The translations under genes and the position numbers were made by a program. A stretch of 64,000 nt of DNA from Cricetomys ansorgei. Its lineage: Eukaryota; Chordata; Mammalia; Rodentia; Nesomyidae. Position 1 is the stretch's first letter, and each line of letters starts with the position of its first letter. Below are positions 11,421 through 22,568 of the stretch, piece after piece. The stretch spans positions 14,304,001 through 14,368,000 of the forward strand of contig JAMJFZ010001133.1 in the NCBI GenBank assembly GCA_026225945.1, given 5' to 3'. The notes under the pieces were generated by a model. That model worked only from the letters and a program-made list of their open reading frames with translations, ran no database searches and was not told the origin of the DNA.

Positions 11421-12660
11421 TGAAAACTTCACTGAAACTTCAATGGATAAAGAGGGAGGGAAAAGGTCAGGACTTGACAACAGGTAGAAAAACTGAAACA
11501 CTCAGAAAATAACAAGAAGATACAAACACAACATTCAAGAACAAGAGATTATGAAAAGACCAAACCTATTAATCAATGACAAAGAAAGAGGAGAGCTTCA
11601 TACTAAAGACACAGGAAACATTTCAATAAAATTATAACAGATTTCCAAAGCTGAAATAAGGAATGACCATCCAGATATTGGAGGCATTAGAATACCAAAT
11701 AGAGAAGATCAGTCAAGTCTCCCCTGTCATTATTATAGTCAATACATATACATACACAGAACCAAGAAAATATACAGAAAGCTGCACAGTCACACATAAA
11801 GGCAGGTTCATTTGAATAACGGATTTCTCAACAGAAACTTTAAAAACCAAGATAGTTTGGAATGACATATTTCAAACTCAAATACAACTGCCAATCAAAC
11901 TAGTATATTCAACAAAGTTATGTGCCATCATTGAAAAGGAAAGAAACTCTTCATAACAATAAACAGGCTAAAGGATTTTATGATCATCAAGCCAGCTCTC
12001 CAGAAGATACCTGAAAGAATCCTTCAAACCAAAGAGAAATATAAACACATTCATGGGACTACAAGAAAATATAAACCATATTAGGATATGAGGAAAAGAA
12101 AACACCAAAAAACAAAACCAACAAGATGATAGGAATAAGTACACATATTTTAGTAATAACTCTGAATGGTAATACTCTAAACTCACCAACCAAAAGAAAT
12201 GGACTAGCAGACTGGACAAAAATAAAAGGAAGGGAGGGAGGGAAAAGAGAGAGAGGGTACAGGGTAGGAAGGCAGGCCAACCAGGATCTATTTGTCGCCT
12301 GAAAGAAATGCACTCTACAAAGACAAAAGCAATCTTAGGGCAAATGGACAGGAAAATGGGGCTAGAGAGATGGCTCAGCAGTTAACAGCACCTCCTTCCT
12401 ATTCTTGTAGAGAACCAAGGTTTGATTCCCAATACCCACACAGTAACTCACAACCATCTATAACTCCTCCCCCAAGAGACCCAATGTGCTCTTCAGGCCT
12501 CTGTTGGCACCAGGCACATATGTGATACATTTATGTAAGTAAACACTCATACGCATAACAATTTTTTTGGAAAAAAAAGGTTTAAAAGGAGTGTAAAAGG
12601 ATATTCTAAGCAAAAGAAACTAACAAATTACAGAACTATCTTCCTTATAGATACAAACCA
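11421..12660 (+). repeat. LINE-1 fragment around the ORF1/ORF2 junction, split by a B2
   Basis: AGGATTTTATGATCATCAAG, TTTAGTAATAACTCTGAATG, and GACTAGCAGACTGGACAAAA match the LINE-1 segment leading into the start of ORF2 (endonuclease domain). After the B2 at 12358-12582 it resumes with GGATATTCTAAGCAAAAGAAAC. All frames are broken. Confidence 0.7.
12358..12582 (+). repeat. B2 SINE nested in LINE-1
   Basis: GGGGCTAGAGAGATGGCTCA head, GGTTTGATTCCCAATACCCA B-box region, CTGTTGGCACCAGGCACATA and a T/A-rich end. Near full length. The open frame at 12292-12525 runs across the LINE-1/B2 junction and is not a gene. Confidence 0.93.
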
Positions 12661-15030
12661 TCCAGCAAGTACATCTATCCAATTTTCACTTTTCTCATTC
12701 TGAACGCCAAAAATGTCAGAATTATCCTCAATTCCTTTCTCACATCTCCACACCCAAATTAACACATCAGAGGATCTGTACCAGTAAAATATACTTAAAA
12801 TCCTACATTGTCAACACTCTAACCTGAAACACCTTTCCCGCCCTCCTTCCCCGATTACTTAGAGAACCTCCATAGTTTGTGTCCAGCCTCATCTCCCAAC
12901 ATTAACAACAGGTATGAAAAAGAAGCGGTGTCAGCTGAGTCTTTCCTCTGCCCAAATTTATGTGTCATACTGTATGATGCTTAGACATGCTCAACTCATT
13001 CTTGACTCAAGGTTTTTAGACTTGAAGTTTCCTCTACATAATTTCCATATGTCCCTCTCCTAGTTGCTCTCCAGATGTCATCTTACCAAATAGGTGTTTC
13101 ATAAATATGAAGGATTTAGACCTCACCTAAAATGGCATTCAGAATCCAGGAATATCCCCTATCCATCTTTCCTATTTTATCCTGTTCATATGATTTTTCA
13201 TTTTTGACATAAAATATACTTGAAATACATGCATCTATCTGTCCTGAAAATGTAATTTCTATGGCTGCAAAAGCCATTGTCTGTTTTGTACAATGTAAAA
13301 TATCTCTAGCTAGTACCTAGCACATATTCTCAATTTACATAAAGTCTGACAAGCAAATCTGTTTACCAAACATTTAGAAAGTCTACTTCCAATGAGCTCC
13401 CACTGAAAATTAGAAAAGACCCCAAAAAAAAAACAGCCGTTACCTTCTTTGTACGGTGAGTAACGAAAGTAACACTCTGTACTTTTTATCCAGCAATAAA
13501 AATGAATTGGAAAAGAAAAAAATTTCCCAAAAGAATCACTGTTAGTATATCTCACACATAGCCCCAGGATGGCAATGGGTCACAAAAAGAGAGCCAGGCG
13601 TAAGTTCCAGCTTCACGCACACAGAACTGAACTGTCTCCCAAAAATTCCTCCATAGCACACCTGCCTCTCTCCCAAAAAGTCCACATGTCCTCTCCTTTG
13701 TTCTCCTCCCAACCAATCAGAGACAGCCATCCCAATCCTTCTCTAACTGTACCTCTCCTTTTCCCCTTCCTGCCTAGGACCCTTTATAACCTGCCACATA
13801 CTATATCCAGATGCAGTTCTCTTCCCCCCTTTTTATCCCCTCTCCCTTATTCCCAGCCCCACCACCCACCCTTTTGTCTCTCTGGGGCAAATACAACTCC
13901 TTTGTGCTAAGAATCTGTTATCTGGATGTGTTCTCTGCCAACTCCAAGGTCCTTTCAATTTTCATGACAATATTTAGGGCTGGTGAAGCAGCTCAATGCC
14001 TGGCATGAGTGAGACAATGAGTGTAATCCCCAGTCTTACATACACTCAAAATATTTTAATATAGAAATATGTGTGCATAATAACTGTATATGAATTTTAA
14101 GACTCTTTATGTAATATAACAATATATAAATATGTATTTATAATATATAATTATATATTATATAAATAAATAAATAATAAACCAAAGACTCAACTATATG
14201 CATATAAGAAATGAAGAACACATATCTTGAACATGAGGCAACAGCACATAATACATATCATTTCTTATCACCTACAAGAATTGCTTCCCAGATGTGACAG
14301 GTGCCTCCAAGGGCACTAGCAAATCAAATTCATCAAGAAATTTACCTCAGGGGTAAATGGCATACCAGTCTAGTTGTTCAGAGTTGTTTTCCCTTTAATT
14401 TCCTTTTTGATCAGAAAAACTGATGTCAAACATTTTGCAATGTGAAATGTCTTAAATGCAACCTACATTATCTGTATTAAAACATCAAGCATCTTACAAG
14501 TCTAAACCAGATCCAAATTCAACTTAAAGACAATGAGTGGATGAAATGTCAATGTATAAACACACCCTGACTTTAGGAAAAAATACAGACAACTACACAA
14601 CTGGAAAAATCCACTTAAATCATCCCCATATGGATGAACTGAAATGCAACTTTAATTTTGTGATGTCTTTATTCTTTTAGCATTAAGACAATTTCTGTAA
14701 ATTTTTTTTATAAAGTTCTCTGCTGATTACAGGAGAAGGACTGAATTGCTATTTGCCTAGCTCTGATTTCACTCTTTTTTATTATCACATATGTGTCTCT
14801 TAGCTTTTTTCTTCCTACAATACAATCTTACTCTTTTAATGTTAAATAGTAAAATACATGCCACCACCATTTATTTTGATTATTAATGTATCAGAAACTT
14901 TTACCACCTTTGCATTTTTTAATTTATCTGTTTCTCTGTATTTAGTTTTTCTCCTTACTGTTTTTGGATTGAGTTTGTTCATTCCTAGTTAACTGTACTA
15001 GAGAAAGCTGTTTTCATTGTATCTGTTCCC
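12661..15030. other. Intronic DNA, mostly without recognised features
   Basis: No exon was recognised. The 113-codon frame at 13569-13910 (MAMGHKKRARRK...) ends in proline/serine-rich low-complexity sequence from a pyrimidine-rich tract and resembles no family. A faint ID-like head may be present at 13977-14035. An AT-only patch (TATATAA/TAAA units) lies at 14108-14180. Confidence 0.5.
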
Positions 15031-15300
15031 TGACTTACAGTCATTTCATTTATGACTTTCACCTTGTGGTGATATGAAGATAACAGATCTTTGGTTAAAA
15101 TCATACTCATAATTTGGAATTCTGATCTTGTCCCCATCTGACATGTGCAGTAAGGTATTCTCCCAGTGGTCTAGGCTGAGCAGTGATAGCGCCCAGTCGG
15201 CCATGTGATCACAAGAACAGAGTATCAACATGCTATCGCACTAGAGTGTGCAATAGGTGCATTGAATACACTTTTTACATTTTCAGTGTATAAGGGTTCA
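15031..15300. repeat. MER2-like (Tigger, Tc1/mariner) DNA transposon fossil
   Basis: GACTTACAGTCATTTCATTTATGACTTTCA, cited here by its core GACTTACAGTCATTTCA, followed by GGAATTCTGATCTTGTCCCC, CCCAGTCGGCCATGTGATCA and GCATTGAATACACTTTTTAC in that order. This corresponds to the mammalian MER2/Tigger1 non-autonomous element as I remember it. Terminal repeats are too degraded to define exact ends. Confidence 0.55.
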
Positions 15301-16444
15301 AGATAAGTAGAGAAATATTTGTATGCCTAGTCTTCAGAATGTATCGGAACTTAGTTAATCTATGGTACATTAAATGTTCATTATGTCAGATGCAAATAAA
15401 TCAGCACTTCTAATCATGTTTCATGAATCTGAGGCATCTGAAATGATCAGTGTTAAAGCTTTCAATTACCAATGTCTGATTATTCTTATATATTCTGCAG
15501 TTTCTCCTTTTTAAGAGCTAACTTTATATATAAGGTTCACCAATAATTCTCATATCTTCACTGTGGATTATAGCCTTCAGTATACTACTGAGCTTCTTTT
15601 TTCATTTAAATGTTTTATAATCTGAAATCCATACTGCTCAATACCAAAGCTTTTTCCTCCTGTCAATTTATTTACATTTCCTGTAACTGTTTATGAGTTT
15701 AAGTCACCGCATACACAGTATACACATCTGCCACACAACATGCAGATTTGTAATCTGTCCTATTGGCCAACTTTAAAATTATAACTAATGAAATAAGCTT
15801 ATTTTTATTAACAGGAGTAATACACTCTCTCAGTTGAGCACAGTTGTCTCACAATAACACCTTCATACAAACCTGAGGAATATCAGGTTCCAGTTTGTTT
15901 ATTACCTGTAGTTCTTTTTTCTATTTATTGCGGAACTCATAAAGATTTACATTTTTTGTTGTAGCAAACTCTTTCATCTTAATACACCCAATCTTCTCTC
16001 AATATTCCTAAGGATGCTACTGTGAGCACTCTTACAGCTGAATAGTAGCTCCACTTCCTGTTCTCGGTACTCCCAAGACACCATTTTAAGACAACATCAT
16101 TCGTTCTCAAGTATCACTGTAATACAATAATTGAGTCTGCACCCCTTTCCCTGCACTTTTCTTTCCATTTTTGTCAGAGCACATATTGTGCCTCAAAAGT
16201 TAATCTCAGATTTCAGTTTAGTATGCTCAGCATTCACTAATTACCAAACTTTGTAGCTTAACAAAACTTTGATTTTTTTAATTGAAAATGTGTAGAAGAT
16301 TGTTTACAAAAGACTCAAGGGCTATGCTCTCTGACTTCTTTCATGCTCTTTTTTTATAATTACTCCCACTCCAGTGCCACATGTGTGCTTAATTTAACCA
16401 TTATTTGTCATTACATGATTTCATCATTATTGATGCTCCTAATA
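15301..16444. other. Intronic DNA without recognised features
   Basis: AT-rich sequence with no recognised repeat, exon or RNA gene. Confidence 0.5.
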
Positions 16445-16890
16445 TAGTTTGGATATGAAGTATCCTCCAAAAGGTTCAAGTGTTGAAGTCTTGGTTCCCA
16501 ATTCAATGTTTAAATCAATTTTCAAAGGCAAGCCTTTTGGGAAGTGATTACATCATGCATGACAGGTCAATTCAATGCACTGCTGGGAGGTGGGGCAAAT
16601 TATGAAAAATGTCCCTGGCTGACGTCAGGTTGCTGAGAAGGCTTCTTTTCAGAGCCTTTTCCCTCTTTCTTACTGTCCTTCTCCCCCTCTTCCTTTCCTT
16701 TTCTCCCCTTTATGTCTGCCATGGATGAAATCATACTTTTCCTCTGCCATGACTTTCTGCCAGTCTAAAAGGACCGACCCTGCCAAACATGAATTGAAAT
16801 GTTTGGTACCATGAGTCAAAATAAACCTTTCTTGACTTAATTTGCTTATTTCAGGTATTTTATCATAAGAAAATATTAACAAAGATATAT
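16445..16890 (+). repeat. LTR fragment of MaLR/ERVL-like type
   Basis: GTTTGGATATGAAGTATCCTCC head, CTGGGAGGTGGGGCAAATTA, and the 3' block CATGAGTCAAAATAAACCTT with CAGGTATTTTATCATAAGAA. This is the order seen in mammalian solo LTRs of the MaLR/ERVL group, including the AATAAA polyadenylation signal region. Subfamily not assigned. No internal viral sequence flanks it. Confidence 0.55.
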
Positions 16891-18585
16891 TTGCTATGAA
16901 ATTTCTTATAGACAAAAAGCAACTAAGAAATATGCAAAAGCATTTTTTTATTTAAAAGCATCTATAAAGACAAAGTTCAAATGCCCTCTTGATTTTCACA
17001 CTTCCTCATCTCAGTCCTCCCTCCAGCATTTCCTAAAAATGTGCACCAATTACATATTTAATTTTTTTTAGTTTTGTCTTACAAAGTTTGTGTCATTCAG
17101 CAAAGTCTAAGTTGTGGGCAGTAGTATTAGCAGTTTATATTTGTTTATTTTTCCTAGTAGCTCTAATGTCAGCAGGAATACCAACCTTCCGCTAACCAAG
17201 AATACAACCTAAGCTTACTTTTGCTCTCCTTTTCTTCCCAGTTAAAAAACTGTCAATTTTATTTAAACTTAACATTTTTTGTGCATCATTACATCTTCTA
17301 GCCCATTATTTTATCTTGGTTCCTGCCCTTCTTGCTAGAGTTTATCTATTAGCAATTTACTCAACAATAATCTCTGGACAGGATACTTTCTGAGTCCCTG
17401 TGTGCCTGAAATTGTCAAAATTTATATTATGTTCTAAAATATTAATTTGTCTGAAAGGATATTACTGGATTCAGATTTCCCCCTAACCCTTTAAAAATAT
17501 TAGTTCAGTGTTCTGAATCCAATATGGATACAGATAATTTGTTGGTATTTTTAAATATATATGAATATATGTACATAGAAAGGTAAGTACAGACAGGCAT
17601 CAGAGTTTAATTTACATTGCTTTGATTAATATGAAAGTGAACTCTGGAAGAATTAAGAATCTGGGTTTTGAGACAGATTACCTAGGTTCAGAAATTGCCT
17701 AATAGACAAGAGCTATCTTACAAGACTTCTAACAATACTACCAAGTAAACCTGTGCCAGTACTGGAACTCTGTGTGTATTCCTGACAATTGGGGCAGTAT
17801 ACCCTAGTCCTCTGTACCCAAGTTAAGTCTGTCAGACTCTGCCTTCAGTTTTAATCATCTACTAATACAGTTATCAGGTACCTTATGATATGCTATTTCT
17901 GGTACTAATCGTAGCCATAATAATCTACCATATGCTTTATTGCTTCTACATGGCTTGGTGTCTTGAGTTGCAACCTTTCTTCCAGATTTCCTTCAAATAA
18001 CGACCTTCTAATCTGCAAGCCCTGACATTCTCATGCCCACTTCAGATCAGGTAGAACTAAAACTTTTAATTCCTAGATAGGTAGAGCCGGCACCCCTGTT
18101 CAGGGTGGAAAAAGTTGGAAAATAGAACTCATATCTCCAGCCACCCTTAAGATTAAGGAATTAAAATCTCAGAGGAGGAAACTGAGCCAGGATAGAAAGA
18201 GAAAATTGTGAGGACTTGAAAAGATAAAGGAGTTTAAAAAGCAAAAAAAATTCCCACACAATATTTTCTGTGAATGCTGAAAATACATAGATAACAGTCC
18301 TTCTATAGAGAGATATTTTGTTTTAAAATAGAAATAAACCAGATTTAAGACTTGAATGTATTATGTAATACCTTAGGTAAGGTATCATGCCTTTCCTCAG
18401 ACATTTTCTGGGAATCTCAAACAAGATCATTAACTTTGTTTACAGTAAAAATGTCCTACCTTTCTGAATCTCTGTGACCTTATCAACTGTAAGTCTGTCA
18501 AATACCCCACAGGACTCTCCCTGCAATCTCATTTAGGTTTTTAGCAACAGTTAGAAGGTAATAGCTTCAAAATCCTCCAAAATCA
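16891..18585. other. Intronic DNA without recognised features
   Basis: AT-rich sequence with no recognised exon or repeat family. A run GTGGAAAAAGTTGGAAAATAG near 18105-18125 and a poly-A patch at 18241-18250 are unremarkable. Confidence 0.45.
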
Positions 18586-18586
18586 T

Positions 18587-18690
18587 GTTGGAAAGATGGC
18601 TCAGTGGGTAAAGGCACTTGTTGCAAGCCTGATAACCTGAGATTAATCCCTAGGTGTATCAATAGTGATATGGCTTTAATGCTCAGGATT
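18587..18690 (+). repeat. B3-type SINE, 5' part
   Basis: GTTGGAAAGATGGCTCAGTG, GGTAAAGGCACTTGTTGCAA and CCTGATAACCTGAGATTAAT match the B3 tRNA-like head. The body is lost beyond about 18690. Confidence 0.7.
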
Positions 18691-18714
18691 TATATCCAAA
18701 ATGGTAGATAGGTA

Positions 18715-19755
18715 CTTCTATTGATAACTTACTGAGGAATTTTCATACCTTCTCCACAGTTGGTGAATTAATTTATATTTTTCACTAGCAATAAAGGTTC
18801 CTTTTTCACACATATTTCTGACAACACTTATCTTTTTTCTTTTATTTTCTTAATGAAAGCTATTATGCTTGGGATGGGATCAAATTTCAGTGATCCTTAT
18901 TTGCAGTTCCCTCATGATAAAGGATGATGCACAGCTTTTCATAAAATTGTTGGCCATTTAAACTTACTCATTCAGCTAAACACAATCATATTTTCTTCTT
19001 GTATTTATTGGGCAACTATACTTCTTAGATAGAAAAGTTATTTGGTTTTTTGTTTGTTTGTTTTGGTTTTTTGCCCATTCTTGATTGTATTATTTATTCT
19101 TTTGATGTCTGACTTTTTTTTTAGTTCTTTATATATTTTGTATATTAGTCACCTGTCAGATGAATAGCTGTTAAACATTTTCACTCATTCTGCTGAAGTT
19201 TCCTCATTTTGTTAACTAGCTGGTTTTCTATACATAAGGATTTTTATTTAATGCAATCTTACTTGTCAGTTTTTGCTATCATTTCCTGGGTTATTGAAGT
19301 ACTATTCAGGAAGTCATTGTTTATGTCTAGAAAATTGTTTCTAAAGTTTCAGACGTTACATTAAGATCTTTGATCTATTTTGAGCTTATTTCTCAACAGG
19401 ATGAGCAACAGGGATCAGGCTTCAGGCTTCCAAATATGGATCTACAGTTGTCCTGCCACCACTTGTTAAAGAAGGTTATTTTTTCTGTAACTGCATGGGA
19501 ACTAGGGTTAGGGTACTTCTACAATATTTCGGGACTGATACCATACTGCTTTTATTACTATGTTCTGAAGTATGAAGTCAAAGTTTTGTGATACTTCCAG
19601 CACTGACCCAAAAAAACAGGAGTTCAACAGCGCTTGGCTAGTTAGACTCTTTCCATATGACTATCAAGACTGTCAGATTTCTATGAAGAATGCCACTGGA
19701 ATTTGTTAAGATATTATATTGAACCCACAAACCATTTCTGCACTGTCATTTTAGC
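18715..19755 (-). repeat. LINE-1 ORF2 fragment, minus strand
   Basis: Antisense ORF2 blocks: GATCTTTGATCTATTTTGAGC, cited by its core TTTGATCTATTTTGAGC, then CAGTTGTCCTGCCACCACTT and TTTGATGTCTGACTTTTTTT. The open frame at 19370-19591 is an antisense shadow of this fragment. Confidence 0.75.
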
Positions 19756-20075
19756 AATGAAACATGACTATACATCCATCAGATTGGGTGAGTATATGAA
19801 ATCCTGAACGAATTAGAATCTCTCTCACACTGTTAGAAATATAAAATGTTTTATCACTTTGGAAGAAAGTATAACAATTCTAAGACCCAATAATTACTTT
19901 GTTGATACAACCTGAAATATTTTTTTAAATCCTAAAATGATTTGTACATGAATATTCAAGGAATTCTCATTCATCATACCCAAAACCTGGAAACAGTCCA
20001 GCGATCTACCAACATACCAACAGAATGAATAAGCTAACTCTAGTTATTCATTCTACAATTTGAACCTTATCAAAA
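19756..20075 (+). repeat. LINE-1 ORF2 3' fragment, plus strand
   Basis: CACACTGTTAGAAATATAAA, ACCCAATAATTACTTTGTTG, CATACCCAAAACCTGGAAAC and ACAGAATGAATAAGCT are the sense-strand pattern of the LINE-1 ORF2 C-terminal region, with a short A-rich tract at 20072-20087. It abuts the oppositely oriented piece at 18715-19755. Confidence 0.6.
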
Positions 20076-20091
20076 AAAAAAAAAAAACCTC

Positions 20092-20335
20092 TTGGGGATG
20101 GAGAAATTGTGCAGAAGATACGTGCTTGATGATTTTTCATAGTTTATAAACATAGTTTAGTACCTAGCACCCACATTGAGCAGCTCACTACCACCTATAA
20201 CCCAAGTTCCAAGGGATGTGATGCCCTCTTCTGACCTTCTGACCTTAGAGGTCACCTGAACACATGTGCACATACACATATACTCATATATATGCAACAC
20301 AAAAATAAAAACCTTAAAAGAAAGAAAGAAACTGT
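20092..20335 (+). repeat. B2-type SINE
   Basis: TTGGGGATGGAGAAATTGTG head, TACCTAGCACCCACATTGAG, AAGGGATGTGATGCCCTCTT and a CACATACACATA-rich end with AAAGAAAGAAAG tail. Diverged B2/B3-type SINE. Confidence 0.7.
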
Positions 20336-20339
20336 TGAA

Positions 20340-20655
20340 GGGCTGGTGAGGTGGCTCAGAAGGTAAAGCCAAGCACAAGGAGCACAGCCAAGTGAGCACC
20401 ACAGCCCTCCTGTAATCCTGGTATGGCTGAAAAAGGAACAGAGAATTTCCTAAAGCATGCTGGCTACCCAGACTACTACCCTCACCCCGCAAAAAAAAGT
20501 TCTATGTTCAGCTACAGGTAGTACCTCAGTATGTAAAGTGAGAGCAATTAAGATAGATACCCAACATTATCTTTAGGCCTCCGCACATGCACTCAAACAT
20601 ACATGTACTCCTATACGCAAACATAGCACACACATATATATGCAGAAGAAACTGT
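20340..20655 (+). repeat. B3-type SINE
   Basis: GGGCTGGTGAGGTGGCTCAG head, TCCTGTAATCCTGGTATGGC middle, GTTCAGCTACAGGTAGTACC and a CACACACATATATATGC end. The frame at 20157-20492 crosses two adjacent SINEs on the opposite strand and is not a gene. Confidence 0.8.
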
Positions 20656-20721
20656 TAATAAAATGAGGAAATTGAAATTTTTTTCATTAAGTGAAAGAGA
20701 CTTTACTTAAGAGTCCACTTA

Positions 20722-20935
20722 GGGCTGAGGACATACTTCAGACTGAAGAGTACCTCCCTAGAATGCACTAAGCACTAGGGTGGATGCCAGCACCACATAA
20801 ACTGTGTGGACGTTCCTGTCTGCCACATCAGCATTCGGGAAGTGGAAGCAAGATTATCAGAAGTTCAAGATTATCTTTATTTAATAAGATCAGAGAAGTT
20901 CAAGGTCATCCTCTACTACACAGCAAGTAGCTTTC
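20722..20935 (+). repeat. B4-like (ID/B1 composite) SINE
   Basis: An ID-like left half (GGGCTGAGGACATACTTCAG ... TGGATGCCAGCACCACATAA) is joined to a B1-like right half (CATCAGCATTCGGGAAGTGG ... GTTCAAGGTCATCCTCTACT). This is the B4 dimer layout. Confidence 0.7.
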
Positions 20936-21612
20936 AAATGAGTTCAACTTTTAATGTCATTTATAGAAATTCTATACTAGCCAATACTATTCAATAGTAA
21001 AAGAAAAAAAAACTGAAAAGTGGTTACATCAAAAGTCTGGGATAGGAATGAACTGGTAAAAGAGGAATAGGAAGAACTCTCTGGGGCAACAGTAGCATAA
21101 CAGTTGGCAGTGTGAAGCTGGAAAATAAGGTGGATTAAAGTCTCATGCAATGGCAAATTCTATTCAGAGCATCAGGCAATTCATTTTCTGAGGGTTAAGA
21201 GTCACATGAGTAAAGTTGTCCAATCAAAAAGATAAGCCACCTGTGGTGGGTAAGCCACATGGGAGGACAAGCCACAAAACATCTTTTTCCATAAAGTCAT
21301 ATAAACAAATAACCATAACCAGTTGTAATGAATAATCTGAAGTAAATGCATTTCTATCCACTAAACTTGAGGGAGCATGAAAACATATTCAAGAATAATT
21401 TTGTGTCTTTGAAGAAACTGAGGTCACAAGATTCTTGTCTTGTTTTCTTGGAGTTTTCTCATAAGCACTCAGAATTCCCTTATACAACTCCATTCTTGAA
21501 CTGTGTTCTAACAGCATACCATATCTTAATAGGGGTTTGACTGACTCAAGCTTATGAACTTGTCAAAACTCAGAGTTTAAACTCAATACTTACATTTTCA
21601 CAATATGTTTTA

Positions 21613-21690
21613 GAAGGCTGATGATGTACCTCAGTTGTAAAATGTTTGCCTAGTATACACAAGGTCTGGGTTCAATAAACCAAACATTGA
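21613..21690 (+). repeat. ID-like SINE
   Basis: AAGGCTGATGATGTACCTCA, AATGTTTGCCTAGTATACAC and AGGTCTGGGTTCAATAAACC match the ID head. Confidence 0.6.
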
Positions 21691-21977
21691 ATTAAAATTA
21701 TTAGGCATCTATGGCTGCAACATACTTTGAAATACATTTTTAGTGGACTGGCAGATGCAAAAAAAAATGCAGGTATGTAATTAAGCCAATTTAGTAAATT
21801 ATAAACTACATGTATAGATGGTCAATTAAAATGTTCTACGTACTCTCAGTGAATACTATTAGAAGCCTGCAAGTCAATACTAAATTGTGCTATTAACAAA
21901 TAATGCCAACTTAAATCTTTCAAAATACTCCTCAAAGTTACTTTTTGATCAGCATTGCTTAGAATATGTCCACTGTA

Positions 21978-22318
21978 TTAGTTACATATCTTATTTCTAT
22001 GACAAAATACCTAAAAAGACGCAATTTAAAGAAAGAAAGGTTAATTCTGAGTTATAGTTCAGGAGACACATTTCATCACGACAGAGAAAGCATGGTGACA
22101 GGAGCCAGCCCTACTTCATGCACAGTCAGGAATTAGGAGAGCGGATATGAAGTGATGCCAGGCTACAACTCCCTGAGGCCTGCCCCAGTAGCCCATTTCT
22201 TCTAGTGAAATGCCATTTCCTAAAGATTCCACAACCTTCACAAAAAGTGCCAGCAGCAGGAAAACAAGTGTTCAAACACAGGAGCCAAAGTGAGACATTT
22301 TACATTCAAACCACACAC
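21978..22318. repeat. Rodent dispersed repeat related to 58794-59150
   Basis: Begins TTAGTTACATATCTTATTTC, continues with AAAGAAAGAAAGGTTAATTC and AGCATGGTGACAGGAGCCAG, and ends CATTCAAACCACACA. The same start and end blocks bound the copy at 58794-59150, so the two are copies of one family. Confidence 0.6.
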
Positions 22319-22356
22319 CCATTTAAAGGTTAAAAGATTGTTTCTCAACAACTTTA

Positions 22357-22568
22357 GGGGATGGAGAGATGACACAGCAGTTAAGAGCACTGGCTGCTTT
22401 TCCATAAGACCCAGGGTTTGGATCCCAGCACCCACATAGCAGCTCACAATCATCTGCCACTGTTCCAGGGGTTCTCTTCTAATTTCTGTGGACATTCCAT
22501 ACATGTGGTGCACACACATACATGTAGGCAAAACACTCACACACATAAAATAAAATAAATTAATTTAA
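22357..22568 (+). repeat. B2 SINE
   Basis: GGGGATGGAGAGATGACACA head, TAAGAGCACTGGCTGCTTTT, GATCCCAGCACCCACATAGC and AAATAAAATAAATTAATTT tail. Near full length. Confidence 0.93.

Noticed and set aside
13569..13910. 113-codon plus-strand frame beginning MAMGHKKRARRK
   Set aside because: The basic start looked promising, but the remainder is proline/serine/leucine-rich sequence from a pyrimidine tract, with no recognised domain or splice context.
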